Shown here piece by piece: positions 43,816 through 52,624 of a stretch of 64,000 nucleotides of DNA (position 1 is its first letter; each line of letters opens with the position of its first letter). The notes beneath the pieces were generated by a model. The model was not told where the DNA came from. It was given only the letters and a program-made list of their open reading frames with translations, and ran no database searches. The translations under genes were made by a program, and so were the position numbers. Origin of the DNA: an uncultured Veillonella sp. (lineage in GTDB: Bacteria > Bacillota > Negativicutes > Veillonellales > Veillonellaceae); contig NZ_URAR01000008.1 of assembly GCF_900545795.1 (NCBI RefSeq), positions 34,272 through 98,271 of the forward strand. Reading direction: 5' to 3'.

Positions 43816-46185
43816 ATGGAGTTATTAGCACCTGCAGGAACAGCAGAAAATTTTATGGCTGCTTTGGAAGCTGGCGCTGATGCCATTTATTTAGGTGGTA
43901 AATCATTTAATGCGCGAGCTAGTGCAGCTAATTTTGATATAGATAATTTGCGAGAAGCCGTACGACTGGCTCATTTATTGGGAGTCAGTGTGTTTGTTAC
44001 GGTTAATATTTTAATTGGCGATGCGGAGTTAAGTGATTTAACAGCCTATTTAAAAGACTTGGAGTCAATTGGTGTAGATGCGATTATTGTGCAAGATTTG
44101 GCCGTCGCTCGATTGGCGAAACAAGTAGCGCCTAAATTACATCTTCACGGCAGTACCCAATTAACAGCGACTAATTTAGGGACTGTGCAATTTTTAGAAC
44201 GCATGGGTTTTACTCGTGTTGTGTTGGCACGGGAAATGAGCTTAAAAGAAATTGAATATATTTGTAAGCATGCAGAGGCGGAGATTGAAGTCTTTGTTCA
44301 CGGCGCTCTTTGTGTATGTTATTCCGGACAATGCCTAATGAGTAGTTTCATTGGTGGCCGCAGTGGGAATCGTGGGGCTTGCGCACAGCCTTGCCGTTTG
44401 CCATATGAACTCTTGCGCGATGGTAAAGAGGTAGTGAATGCCCCTGATGAAACTTATATTATGAGCCCTAAGGATTTAAATTATAGCGAGCATATAAAAG
44501 AGCTTATGGAAGCTGGTGTGGCGTCGTTTAAAGTGGAAGGGCGCATGAAAAAAGCTTCCTATGTGCGTGAGGTAATTGGTACATATCGTCAAATTATAGA
44601 TCGTGAAGGCCAAACGGTAGCAGGCGATCAAGAACATTTGAAAGCCGGTTTTAATCGCGGCTTTTCTACGGATTTATTGGACGATACAGTAAGTCGCAAT
44701 ATGATTACCGCTGTAGCGCCTGGTAACCGGGGTAAGCGCATTGGCCCTAGTGAGGGCGGCCCCAAAACTACAGTGTGGGATAATTTGCAAGATTTTAGTA
44801 GAAAATATTCTTTGCAAATGTACTTAGATGGCGCAGAAGGAGCAGTGCCAAGTTTAACTTGTTTAGTAGATGTAACCGGTACTGTAAATAGTGATAAGCG
44901 TCTCTATGCAGCGCCTGGTGAAGCTAGCAAAGTGTCTGACTCTCCAGAAATCTTAACTGTTACGGTGGAGGCGGTAGACTATGAATTGCAATTGGCAAAG
45001 AAAAAGCCTACTTCACCGGAAAAAGTGCGTGAGCAATTAGGCCGATTAGGGACTACTGTATTTGACCTTGATAATGTGCATATACCAGAAGGAGCCTATA
45101 TGTGGCCTTCTAGCGTGTTAAATCAAATGCGCCGTGATGCTGTAGTCGCCCTTGAAGGGAAATTATTAGAGCGTCATGAGGCCGTATTAGCTCATATTTT
45201 AAAGACTATTTCTCAGCGCATAGATGAGTATGTTGAAGCCCATCCGTTAGTAGTAGGAACGCTTGAAACACACGTAAGTTCTCAAGAAAATCTTTCTGGA
45301 GGACGTAAAAAGGGTCAGGGAGTTGAACCACGGATTTCAGTACAGCTAGATGAGTTATGGCAGGTGGAAACGGCTCTTGACGCTGGGGCACAAAAGATTA
45401 TCTTCGGTGGTGACCGACTGAATCGCAAGCCCTATGAATCATCAGTTTATAAAGAAGTGGTGCGCCTGTGTAAAGCGGCAAAGGTGCCTTGTACGTTGAG
45501 CACGCCACGCGTTGTAAAGGAGCAGGAAGTAGCCGTATATAAAGAGACTTTGCGCCATATTGTAGAGACTCAGCCCGATTCTGTGGGCATACATTTTTTA
45601 GGTGCCTTAGAGTGGTTAGCTGAACTGGGTTATACAGGACCGGTAGAAGGGGAAAGTAGCTTGCAATTGTTTAATGCAGAAGCCGTTAAACAAGTGGCTG
45701 ATTTAGGCCTTCATGAAGTTGTTTTATCTCAAGAGCTCACCTTGAAACAAATCGCTAAGATTGCCAAATCTTCGCCGATTTCAGTGGAGTGTATTGTGCA
45801 CGGGTTGACAGAGCTCATGATTACGGAGTATTGTGCTATAAGTAGCTTTGCTGGCACTGGCTGTAAAGCGAATTGTCCAGCGCCATGTTTAAAAAATGGC
45901 TATGCTTTGCGCGATCGCTTTGGCGAAGAGTTCCCTATTCTTACAGACCCATACTGCCGCATGCATATTATGAACAGTCGTATGCTAGATATGAGAGCTT
46001 ATGTGCCAGAGTTGAAAAAACAGCCTATACGCACTTGGCGGATTGATGGTCGCCAACAGAGCAAGGCGTGGATTCGCGAGGCCGTGTATAATTATATGGG
46101 GATTAGTAAGGGCAATTTACCAGTACCACCAAAACATGAGGATTTACCTATTACTAGAGGTCATTATTTTAAAGGGATTTTCTAG
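43816..46185 (+). CDS. U32 family peptidase-like protein (RlhA/YegQ type)
   Basis: 789 residues. The N-terminal half is a U32 TIM barrel (MELLAPAGTAENFMAALEAGADAIYLGG, HGSTQLTATN, FVHGALCVCYSGQC, RSGNRGACAQPCR), followed by a DUF3656-type region and a second U32-like half with the cysteine motif GTGCKANCPAPC. Members with this layout include RlhA, which hydroxylates C2501 of 23S rRNA; they are labelled collagenase/protease by history. The conserved cysteines suggest an Fe-S centre. RNA modification is the more probable role. AAGGAGG precedes the start. Confidence 0.85.
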   Translation: MELLAPAGTAENFMAALEAGADAIYLGGKSFNARASAANFDIDNLREAVRLAHLLGVSVFVTVNILIGDAELSDLTAYLKDLESIGVDAIIVQDLAVARLAKQVAPKLHLHGSTQLTATNLGTVQFLERMGFTRVVLAREMSLKEIEYICKHAEAEIEVFVHGALCVCYSGQCLMSSFIGGRSGNRGACAQPCRLPYELLRDGKEVVNAPDETYIMSPKDLNYSEHIKELMEAGVASFKVEGRMKKASYVREVIGTYRQIIDREGQTVAGDQEHLKAGFNRGFSTDLLDDTVSRNMITAVAPGNRGKRIGPSEGGPKTTVWDNLQDFSRKYSLQMYLDGAEGAVPSLTCLVDVTGTVNSDKRLYAAPGEASKVSDSPEILTVTVEAVDYELQLAKKKPTSPEKVREQLGRLGTTVFDLDNVHIPEGAYMWPSSVLNQMRRDAVVALEGKLLERHEAVLAHILKTISQRIDEYVEAHPLVVGTLETHVSSQENLSGGRKKGQGVEPRISVQLDELWQVETALDAGAQKIIFGGDRLNRKPYESSVYKEVVRLCKAAKVPCTLSTPRVVKEQEVAVYKETLRHIVETQPDSVGIHFLGALEWLAELGYTGPVEGESSLQLFNAEAVKQVADLGLHEVVLSQELTLKQIAKIAKSSPISVECIVHGLTELMITEYCAISSFAGTGCKANCPAPCLKNGYALRDRFGEEFPILTDPYCRMHIMNSRMLDMRAYVPELKKQPIRTWRIDGRQQSKAWIREAVYNYMGISKGNLPVPPKHEDLPITRGHYFKGIF

Positions 46186-46248
46186 TTATTAAATATATTA
46201 GACTTAAATGTTTTTATACAATTAGTTTTAGGAGGAATGAAGTAATTT

Positions 46249-48627
46249 ATGAATAATAGTTTACAATTGTTAGATTTCTTTGTCATTCGCGAGCGCTTAG
46301 CTGAACATTGCTCGTCGAAGATTGCCAAAGAACTAGCTTTAGAGCTAGAGTCCCTAACAAATGGTGTAGACATAAAAACGGCCTTAGATGAGACTGTTGA
46401 AGCTTTGCACTCTTGGCAACAAGAGATTGAACAGCCTTTAGGGGGCACGCGTGATATTCGTGAAGCCTGCTCTAAAAGCCGTAAAGAAATAGTATTAACC
46501 CATGAAGAGTTATGGGATATTTATACAACTATTGGTGCGTATAAACGCATGTATCAATTTTTTACCACTAAATATATGCATTATCCTTTGCTCTCGCTTT
46601 GGATTCAAGATATGCCACGCCATGATGGATTGGAGCGTAAATTTGACCGGGTATTTGATAAAAAAGGGAATTTGATGGATTCTGCTTCCCCTAAATTGCA
46701 AAATCTGCGGAATACTATTGTGCGCACGAAGGATCGCATTAAGCATGATATTCAGGCCATTTTACATGACCCCGATAATCAGAAATACTTTCAGGAAGCC
46801 ATTGTTACACAGCGCAATAATCGCTATGTAATTCCCGTAAAGCAAGAATATCGCTATGCTTTTGAAGGTTTAATTCACGACCGCTCCTCAACAGGTGCTA
46901 CGCTCTATATTGAGCCAATGCGCCTAGTGAATCTAAATAATGATTTACAAGAAGTACTCATGGCTGAAGAAGAGGAAGTGCGTCGCATTTATAAGGACTT
47001 GTCCATGGCTGTGCGCAAGGATAGCAATACGTTAATGGATGCCTGTGAACGCGTATCTCATGTAGAGTTTGTGTATGGTAAGGCTTCCTTAGCTATGAAG
47101 ATGAAGGCCCATCCAGCGGAGCTCTCTGGTGGACGTGAGGTCAAATTACTCAATGCTCGCCATCCATTGATTCCACCGAATGTGGTTGTGCCGACGACGA
47201 TTATCTTAGGTACTTCGTATAAGATTTTACTTATTACGGGGTCTAATACAGGTGGTAAAACAGTGGCTATGAAGACGCTAGGTTTGTTGAGTTTAATGAA
47301 CCAAGCAGGTTTATGTATTCCGGCAGATACAGGGTCTATTTTACCTATTTTTAATAATATCTACGCCGATATTGGGGATGAACAAAGTATTGAGGCGAGT
47401 CTTAGTACTTTCTCAGCTCATATGACACAAGTGGTGAAGATTTTAAAAATAGCTGGCCCTAAGGACCTCGTACTACTTGATGAATTAGGTTCTGGTACAG
47501 ACCCAGAAGAAGGTAGTGCCTTGGCTGTCGCTATTTTAGAATACTTCCGCAAACGTGGTCCATTGATGATGGTCAGCACGCATTACAATGAACTTAAAAA
47601 TTACGCATATCACACTGATGGCATTGAAAATGGCCATGTGGAATTTGATGAGCGCACCTTACGTCCAACGTATCGCCTTCATATAGGTGTGGCTGGTAGT
47701 TCCCATGCCTTTAGCATTGCAGCTCGTTTAGGCCTTCCTAGGGAAGTCATTGATTATGCTAAGACGCAACGTGAAGGCGCTGCTAATCAAGATATGGAAG
47801 TTGTGCTGAGCGATTTAAATGAACAATTGCGTCGCAATCAAGAAAAGGAGCGCAAGCTTAAGAAGGAATTAGAAGAGGCTCGTCGCAATCGCACGTATGT
47901 GGAGCGAGAAAAGAAGAAAATCAATGATCGACGCAAGCAGATTTTGACGAAGGCTCAAGAAGAAGCACAGAGCATGAAGCAGTCCATTCGTGTAGAAGGG
48001 GAACAAATTATTAAACAGCTTAAGAATCAGTTCTCCGAGTCGAATAAAGACAAGCGTCAAGAGGCCATTACTAAGGCACGCAAAAACATTTCTGGTGTAG
48101 CCGTGCCTGAAATTGAATTTGAAAAACGGGAAGCTGTGAAGTTAGAAGATTTGAAAGTGGGGCAAACTGTATTTGTTACGAGCCTTAACTCTACGGGCAC
48201 GATTGCTTCGCTTCAAGGCAAGCGTATTCAAGTCGAAGTAAATGGCTTGACTGCGAATGTAAAAGTCAGTGATTTAGCCTTGGCAAGTCGTGAAGAAGTA
48301 AATAATTTAAAACGCAAGCAAGAAGCAGTGCAACCTAAGCCACGCAAGCGTGCTGGTGGTTCCGCTGTGGAGCGTCAAAAACATGCCACTACTGAGCTCA
48401 ATGTGATTGGCCAGACGGTAGATGAAGCGAACCAAAATGTGGGTCATTTTGTTGACCAAGCTATTATGGCTGGCATTTCGCCAGTGCGCATAGTTCATGG
48501 CAAGGGGACGGGCGCTTTGCGAGCTGGTATTCATCAGTATTTGAAACATTTACCTCATATTAGCCGTTTTGAGATTGCTGGCTATGATGAGGGTGGCGCT
48601 GGTGCAACTATTGTGTACTTAAAGTAA
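46249..48627 (+). CDS. mutS2: MutS2 (DNA-binding ATPase/endonuclease, anti-recombination or ribosome rescue)
   Basis: 792 residues, usual length. MutS core and clamp domains, then ATPase with Walker A TGSNTGGKTVAMKT near 335 and Walker B LVLLDELGSGTDPEEG near 408, a charged coiled coil (about 520-620), and a C-terminal Smr nuclease domain (LNVIGQTVDEA at 718, HGKGTGALRAG at 757). It lacks the MutS mismatch-recognition domain. MutS2 suppresses homologous recombination or, in B. subtilis, splits stalled ribosomes. It follows the U32 gene by 63 bp and probably shares its transcript. Confidence 0.96.
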   Translation: MNNSLQLLDFFVIRERLAEHCSSKIAKELALELESLTNGVDIKTALDETVEALHSWQQEIEQPLGGTRDIREACSKSRKEIVLTHEELWDIYTTIGAYKRMYQFFTTKYMHYPLLSLWIQDMPRHDGLERKFDRVFDKKGNLMDSASPKLQNLRNTIVRTKDRIKHDIQAILHDPDNQKYFQEAIVTQRNNRYVIPVKQEYRYAFEGLIHDRSSTGATLYIEPMRLVNLNNDLQEVLMAEEEEVRRIYKDLSMAVRKDSNTLMDACERVSHVEFVYGKASLAMKMKAHPAELSGGREVKLLNARHPLIPPNVVVPTTIILGTSYKILLITGSNTGGKTVAMKTLGLLSLMNQAGLCIPADTGSILPIFNNIYADIGDEQSIEASLSTFSAHMTQVVKILKIAGPKDLVLLDELGSGTDPEEGSALAVAILEYFRKRGPLMMVSTHYNELKNYAYHTDGIENGHVEFDERTLRPTYRLHIGVAGSSHAFSIAARLGLPREVIDYAKTQREGAANQDMEVVLSDLNEQLRRNQEKERKLKKELEEARRNRTYVEREKKKINDRRKQILTKAQEEAQSMKQSIRVEGEQIIKQLKNQFSESNKDKRQEAITKARKNISGVAVPEIEFEKREAVKLEDLKVGQTVFVTSLNSTGTIASLQGKRIQVEVNGLTANVKVSDLALASREEVNNLKRKQEAVQPKPRKRAGGSAVERQKHATTELNVIGQTVDEANQNVGHFVDQAIMAGISPVRIVHGKGTGALRAGIHQYLKHLPHISRFEIAGYDEGGAGATIVYLK

Positions 48628-48776
48628 TCAATTCATTGAGTGATACATGTAAATAGGTATTGAGGCGCTGAGGTGCCGAAGATGAGTGAATATTAAGAGT
48701 ATGATAAGGCCATGTTAGGACCTACAGTAAATCAATAAATTACCATAAAAATTGAATTGATAAAATTAATAAATTA

Positions 48777-48811
48777 AAAATGACCCTGGTGGCTAACACT
48801 AGGGTCATTTT
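48777..48811 (+). terminator. Terminator after mutS2
   Basis: AAAATGACCCT and AGGGTCATTTT form an 11-bp stem, extended inside by GTG/CAC. The T run is short (TTTTCG). Confidence 0.7.
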
Positions 48812-48907
48812 CGTGCTATAGTATGATATAATAAGTAGACAAGTAATAAGTGAAAAGCTTATAATAAGCGGTGTATGACGTTTTATATACGTAATGAGAG
48901 GTGTCGT

Positions 48908-51031
48908 ATGAGCTTACAAAGTTCGTCAAAAGGACGACAAACAAGAAGGAATATACCAAGTAAGCCACAGAAGAAGAAAAAATCGCCTTGGCGACGATTT
49001 TTATGGATTACAATTACTTTAATTATAATCATTGTGGCTGGTGCTGGTTGTGGTTTTATAGGTGCTACTATGTCAGATTTACCAGAGGTTTCCAATGTGA
49101 AACCTGCGGCGTCATCACAAATTTATGACGTACATGGTAATTTGATGACCACTGTGCATGCGGCAGAAAATCGCTTGCCGGTGAAATTGTCAGAAGTGCC
49201 TAAGAATTTACAAAATGCATTTATCGCTACGGAAGATGCTCGTTTTTACAGTCATCACGGCATTGACCCCATCGGGATTATGCGTGCTATTTGGGTAAAT
49301 ATTGCCCATGATGGTGTAGCTGAAGGTGGTAGTACCATTACTCAGCAATTGGCGCGTAATGCCTTTTTGACGCAGGACCGTACGTTAAAGCGTAAAATTA
49401 TGGAGGCCATGTTGGCCCTTCGTATTGAGCAACATTATACGAAGCAGGAAATTTTAGAAATGTACATGAACCAAATTTACTTTGGCCAAGGTGCCTATGG
49501 CGTGCAAGCTGCGGCGCATATATATTTTGGTAAAAATGTACAGGACTTAGATTTAGCGCAATGTGCTGTGCTTGCTGGCTTACCACAAAGTCCAAATTAT
49601 TATTCACCATTTAATAATTTGAAGGCGGCGAAAAATCGTCAAGCCATCGTATTGGGCCAAATGGTTAAATATGAGTATATTGACCAAGCCACTGCTGATG
49701 CGGCAAAAAATGCTGATTTAGGTCTTCGTGAAAAGGCTGAAACATCTCATAGCAATAATAATGCATCCTATTTTATTGATTATGTAATTGCTGAAGTAGC
49801 TGAAAAATATGGCGATGATGCAATTTACAAAGATGGTCTTAAGATTTATACAACTATTGATATGAAGGCGCAAGAAGCAGCTGTGAAAGCTATGGAAAAC
49901 TTGCCAACTTTCTATCAAGACGAAAATGGATTACATCAGCCTCAAGGCGCTTTAATAGCGATTAATCCACACAATGGCTATATTGTAGCTATGGTAGGTG
50001 GTCGTGGTGATGACTCCTTTAACCGTGCCGTTATGGCTGTTCGTCAACCAGGTTCTGCATTTAAGCCATTCGTTTATTTGGCAGCTATTCAAGATGGTAT
50101 GACCCCAGGCTCCGTAATGGAAGATAAGAAAATCGATTTCAATGGTTGGAGTCCAAAGAACTATGAAGGTACATATTCTGGTCAAATGACTTTGCGTTAT
50201 GCCTTACAGCATTCCGTAAATACAATTGCTGTTCAATTAGCTGATAAAGTAGGCATGCGTAAAGTGTTGAACTTAGCTAATGATATGGGAATTTCCACAT
50301 TAGTAACTTCTGGCAACCCAAATGACAATAACTTGGCCGCTGCACTCGGTGGTTTAACAGAAGGGGTGCGCCCTATTGATATGGCTGTTGCCTATGGTAC
50401 TTTAGCGAATGGCGGTGTAAAAGTAGCACCAGTAGCTATTACTAAGATCGTAGACCGCAATGGTCAAGTAGTGGAAGAAAATAGCACAGAAGAAACACGC
50501 GTTGTAGATGCTAAAGATGCGTATGTATTGACTAGCATGCTTGAATCAGTAGTCCAAAGTGGTACTGGTGGTGGCGCTAGTATTGGTCGCCCAGCTGCTG
50601 GTAAAACAGGGACTACAGACGAGTCCAAAGATGCTTGGTTTGTAGGCTATACCCCAGATTTAGTGGCCGCTGTATGGCTCGGTGATGACTTTGGTGTAGA
50701 AACGCTTGATGGCATCACCGGTGGTACTGTGCCAGCTGTGATTTGGCGTGACTTTATGTCTCAAGCTTTACATGACATGGAAATACCAGCCTCTGACTTT
50801 ACTGTGCCACCAGGAGCGGCAGCGATTGCAAATCAAGGGTATGCGCCAGTAGTAAAAGAAGAGCCTAAGGACAAGGATAAAGATAAGGACAAAGACAAGG
50901 ATAAAGAGAAAGACAAAGATAAGAAGGTAGATGAAGATAATAGCTCTGTAAGCGATGATAAGGATAGCTCTAATAAAGAGTCATCTAAAGACGAAGATAC
51001 GGATAAGAAGCCGAGTAAAAAATCTCGTTAG
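48908..51031 (+). CDS. Class A penicillin-binding protein (PBP1A type)
   Basis: Bifunctional peptidoglycan synthase, 707 residues. A basic cytoplasmic tail (residues 1-27) and one membrane helix (about 28-52) precede the GT51 glycosyltransferase domain (EDARFYSHHGID, GGSTITQQLARN) and the transpeptidase domain (SxxK in PGSAFKPF, SxN in HSVNT, KTGT in GKTGTTDESKD). The last 65 residues are almost entirely Lys, Asp, Ser and Glu (KDKDKDK), probably a disordered periplasmic tail. The start at 48908 follows GAGAGGTG. Confidence 0.93.
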   Translation: MSLQSSSKGRQTRRNIPSKPQKKKKSPWRRFLWITITLIIIIVAGAGCGFIGATMSDLPEVSNVKPAASSQIYDVHGNLMTTVHAAENRLPVKLSEVPKNLQNAFIATEDARFYSHHGIDPIGIMRAIWVNIAHDGVAEGGSTITQQLARNAFLTQDRTLKRKIMEAMLALRIEQHYTKQEILEMYMNQIYFGQGAYGVQAAAHIYFGKNVQDLDLAQCAVLAGLPQSPNYYSPFNNLKAAKNRQAIVLGQMVKYEYIDQATADAAKNADLGLREKAETSHSNNNASYFIDYVIAEVAEKYGDDAIYKDGLKIYTTIDMKAQEAAVKAMENLPTFYQDENGLHQPQGALIAINPHNGYIVAMVGGRGDDSFNRAVMAVRQPGSAFKPFVYLAAIQDGMTPGSVMEDKKIDFNGWSPKNYEGTYSGQMTLRYALQHSVNTIAVQLADKVGMRKVLNLANDMGISTLVTSGNPNDNNLAAALGGLTEGVRPIDMAVAYGTLANGGVKVAPVAITKIVDRNGQVVEENSTEETRVVDAKDAYVLTSMLESVVQSGTGGGASIGRPAAGKTGTTDESKDAWFVGYTPDLVAAVWLGDDFGVETLDGITGGTVPAVIWRDFMSQALHDMEIPASDFTVPPGAAAIANQGYAPVVKEEPKDKDKDKDKDKDKEKDKDKKVDEDNSSVSDDKDSSNKESSKDEDTDKKPSKKSR

Positions 51032-51061
51032 CTTACAAAGCCTATTTGAGGAGGAATAGAA

Positions 51062-52270
51062 TTGAAATCATTAGAAGAACAAATGCGACTTATACAGCAT
51101 GGTGTAGACACTTTACTTCCAGAAGAGGAGTTTAAGAAGAATTTAGCTAAGTCTATTGAGACTAACAAGCCTTTGAAGATTAAGCTCGGTCTTGATCCAA
51201 CGGCTCCAGATATTCATTTAGGTCATACAGTAGTGCTTCGCAAGTTGAAGACATTCCAGGATTTAGGGCATCAAATTATTATCGTCATTGGCGATTTTAC
51301 AGCTCGTATTGGTGATCCATCTGGTAAAAGTGTTACTCGTCCGCCACTTGATGAAGAAGCCGTGGTGCGCAATGCGGCTACATATAAGGAGCAAATTTTC
51401 AAAGTTCTCGATGAAGAAAAAACTATCGTCCGTTATAATAGCGAATGGTTGAGCAAACTTTCCTTTGAAGAAGTATTGAAGCTTGCTGGTAAATACACGG
51501 TAGCGCGTATGTTAGAGCGCGATGATTTCCAAAAACGTTACACTGAAGGCCGCGCTATTGGGGTACATGAATTCATGTATCCATTGATGCAAGGCTATGA
51601 CTCCGTAGCCTTGGAAGCAGATGTGGAATTTGGCGGTACCGATCAAACCTTCAATCTTTTAGTAGGTCGTCATTTACAAGGCGAGTTTGACCAACGCCCT
51701 CAATGTATTATTACTATGCCAATCTTAGAAGGTCTTGATGGCGTTCAAAAGATGAGTAAGTCCCTTGGTAACTACATCGGCATCAGTGAAGCACCTACTG
51801 AAATGTATGGTAAAGCAATGAGTATTCCTGATGAGCTTATGATGCGCTACTTCATGTTAGTAACCGATATGTCTATTGAAGACCAAGAAGTGTTGAGCAA
51901 AGCATTAGAAGATGGTACAGTGCATCCTCGCGATACAAAGATGAAATTAGCGCACACTATTGTACGCTTGTATCATGGTGAAGAAGCGGCTAATGAAGCG
52001 CAAGAACAATTTATCCGCGTATTCCAAAAGCATGCCTTACCAACCGATATTCCAGATTATGAAATGGCAGCGCCAACCGAGCCTGTATACATTCCTCAGT
52101 TATTAACTGATGCCGGTCTTACTGCTAGTAACAGTGAAGCACGTCGCTCTATTAAAGCCGGGGCTTTCAAAATCAATGGTGAAAAATGCAGTGAAGAAAC
52201 TGTAGCCCTTGAAAATGATATGGTCTTGCAAGTTGGTAAACGTAAATTTATTAAACTTCAATGGAAATAG
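51062..52270 (+). CDS. tyrS: Tyrosyl-tRNA synthetase
   Basis: 402-residue class I synthetase of the TyrRS-2 (TyrZ) type. HIGH is HLGH at 52-55, KMSKS is at about 230-234, and the C-terminal S4 RNA-binding domain starts near 335. The start is TTG 51062, well placed after GAGGAGG; ATG 51083 is possible. It lies 30 bp after the PBP gene and no T-box was seen, so it appears to be expressed from the upstream promoter. Confidence 0.95.
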   Translation: MKSLEEQMRLIQHGVDTLLPEEEFKKNLAKSIETNKPLKIKLGLDPTAPDIHLGHTVVLRKLKTFQDLGHQIIIVIGDFTARIGDPSGKSVTRPPLDEEAVVRNAATYKEQIFKVLDEEKTIVRYNSEWLSKLSFEEVLKLAGKYTVARMLERDDFQKRYTEGRAIGVHEFMYPLMQGYDSVALEADVEFGGTDQTFNLLVGRHLQGEFDQRPQCIITMPILEGLDGVQKMSKSLGNYIGISEAPTEMYGKAMSIPDELMMRYFMLVTDMSIEDQEVLSKALEDGTVHPRDTKMKLAHTIVRLYHGEEAANEAQEQFIRVFQKHALPTDIPDYEMAAPTEPVYIPQLLTDAGLTASNSEARRSIKAGAFKINGEKCSEETVALENDMVLQVGKRKFIKLQWK

Positions 52271-52453
52271 TGCAACACATATATTGAAATGTTAAATAGT
52301 GCAGCACAATTAAAAATGTGCGTACAGAGATTGTAAACAAATATATAATAAATTATGTGTTTGTATGTAAATGAGCTAGTATAATTTGTAAAACATATAT
52401 ACATAATGCTAGCACAGTCTATAGTGAATTAAAAATTTCATAGCAAGTTAAAA
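52271..52453. other. Intergenic region after tyrS
   Basis: The gap to ppsA is 354 bp. This part is AT-rich with no supported ORF; a TATAAT at about 52379 has no convincing -35. The rest of the gap holds the terminator and the ppsA promoter. Confidence 0.5.
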
Positions 52454-52486
52454 AAGATCGCCACTCCAAGAGTGGCGGTCTTTTGT
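52454..52486 (+). terminator. Intrinsic terminator after tyrS
   Basis: AAGATCGCCACTC pairs with GAGTGGCGGTCTT (one G-U) across a CAA loop, followed by TTGTTGTG. Confidence 0.88.
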
Positions 52487-52553
52487 TGTGCTTTATTTAG
52501 GGAATATAGATATACTTTTAAGGAAATGAAATATAAATTGTATAGCAAATTGC

Positions 52554-52582
52554 TTGACTTAATTTTAAATGTGTTGTACTAT
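52554..52582 (+). promoter_or_regulatory. ppsA promoter
   Basis: TTGACT at 52554-52559 and TACTAT at 52577-52582 with a 17-bp spacer, 42 bp before the start codon. A CcpN-like site could overlap, but no operator was identified. Confidence 0.72.
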
Positions 52583-52624
52583 TTAATCAATTGATGTATT
52601 TCTTTTCTTAGGAGGTTTCATATA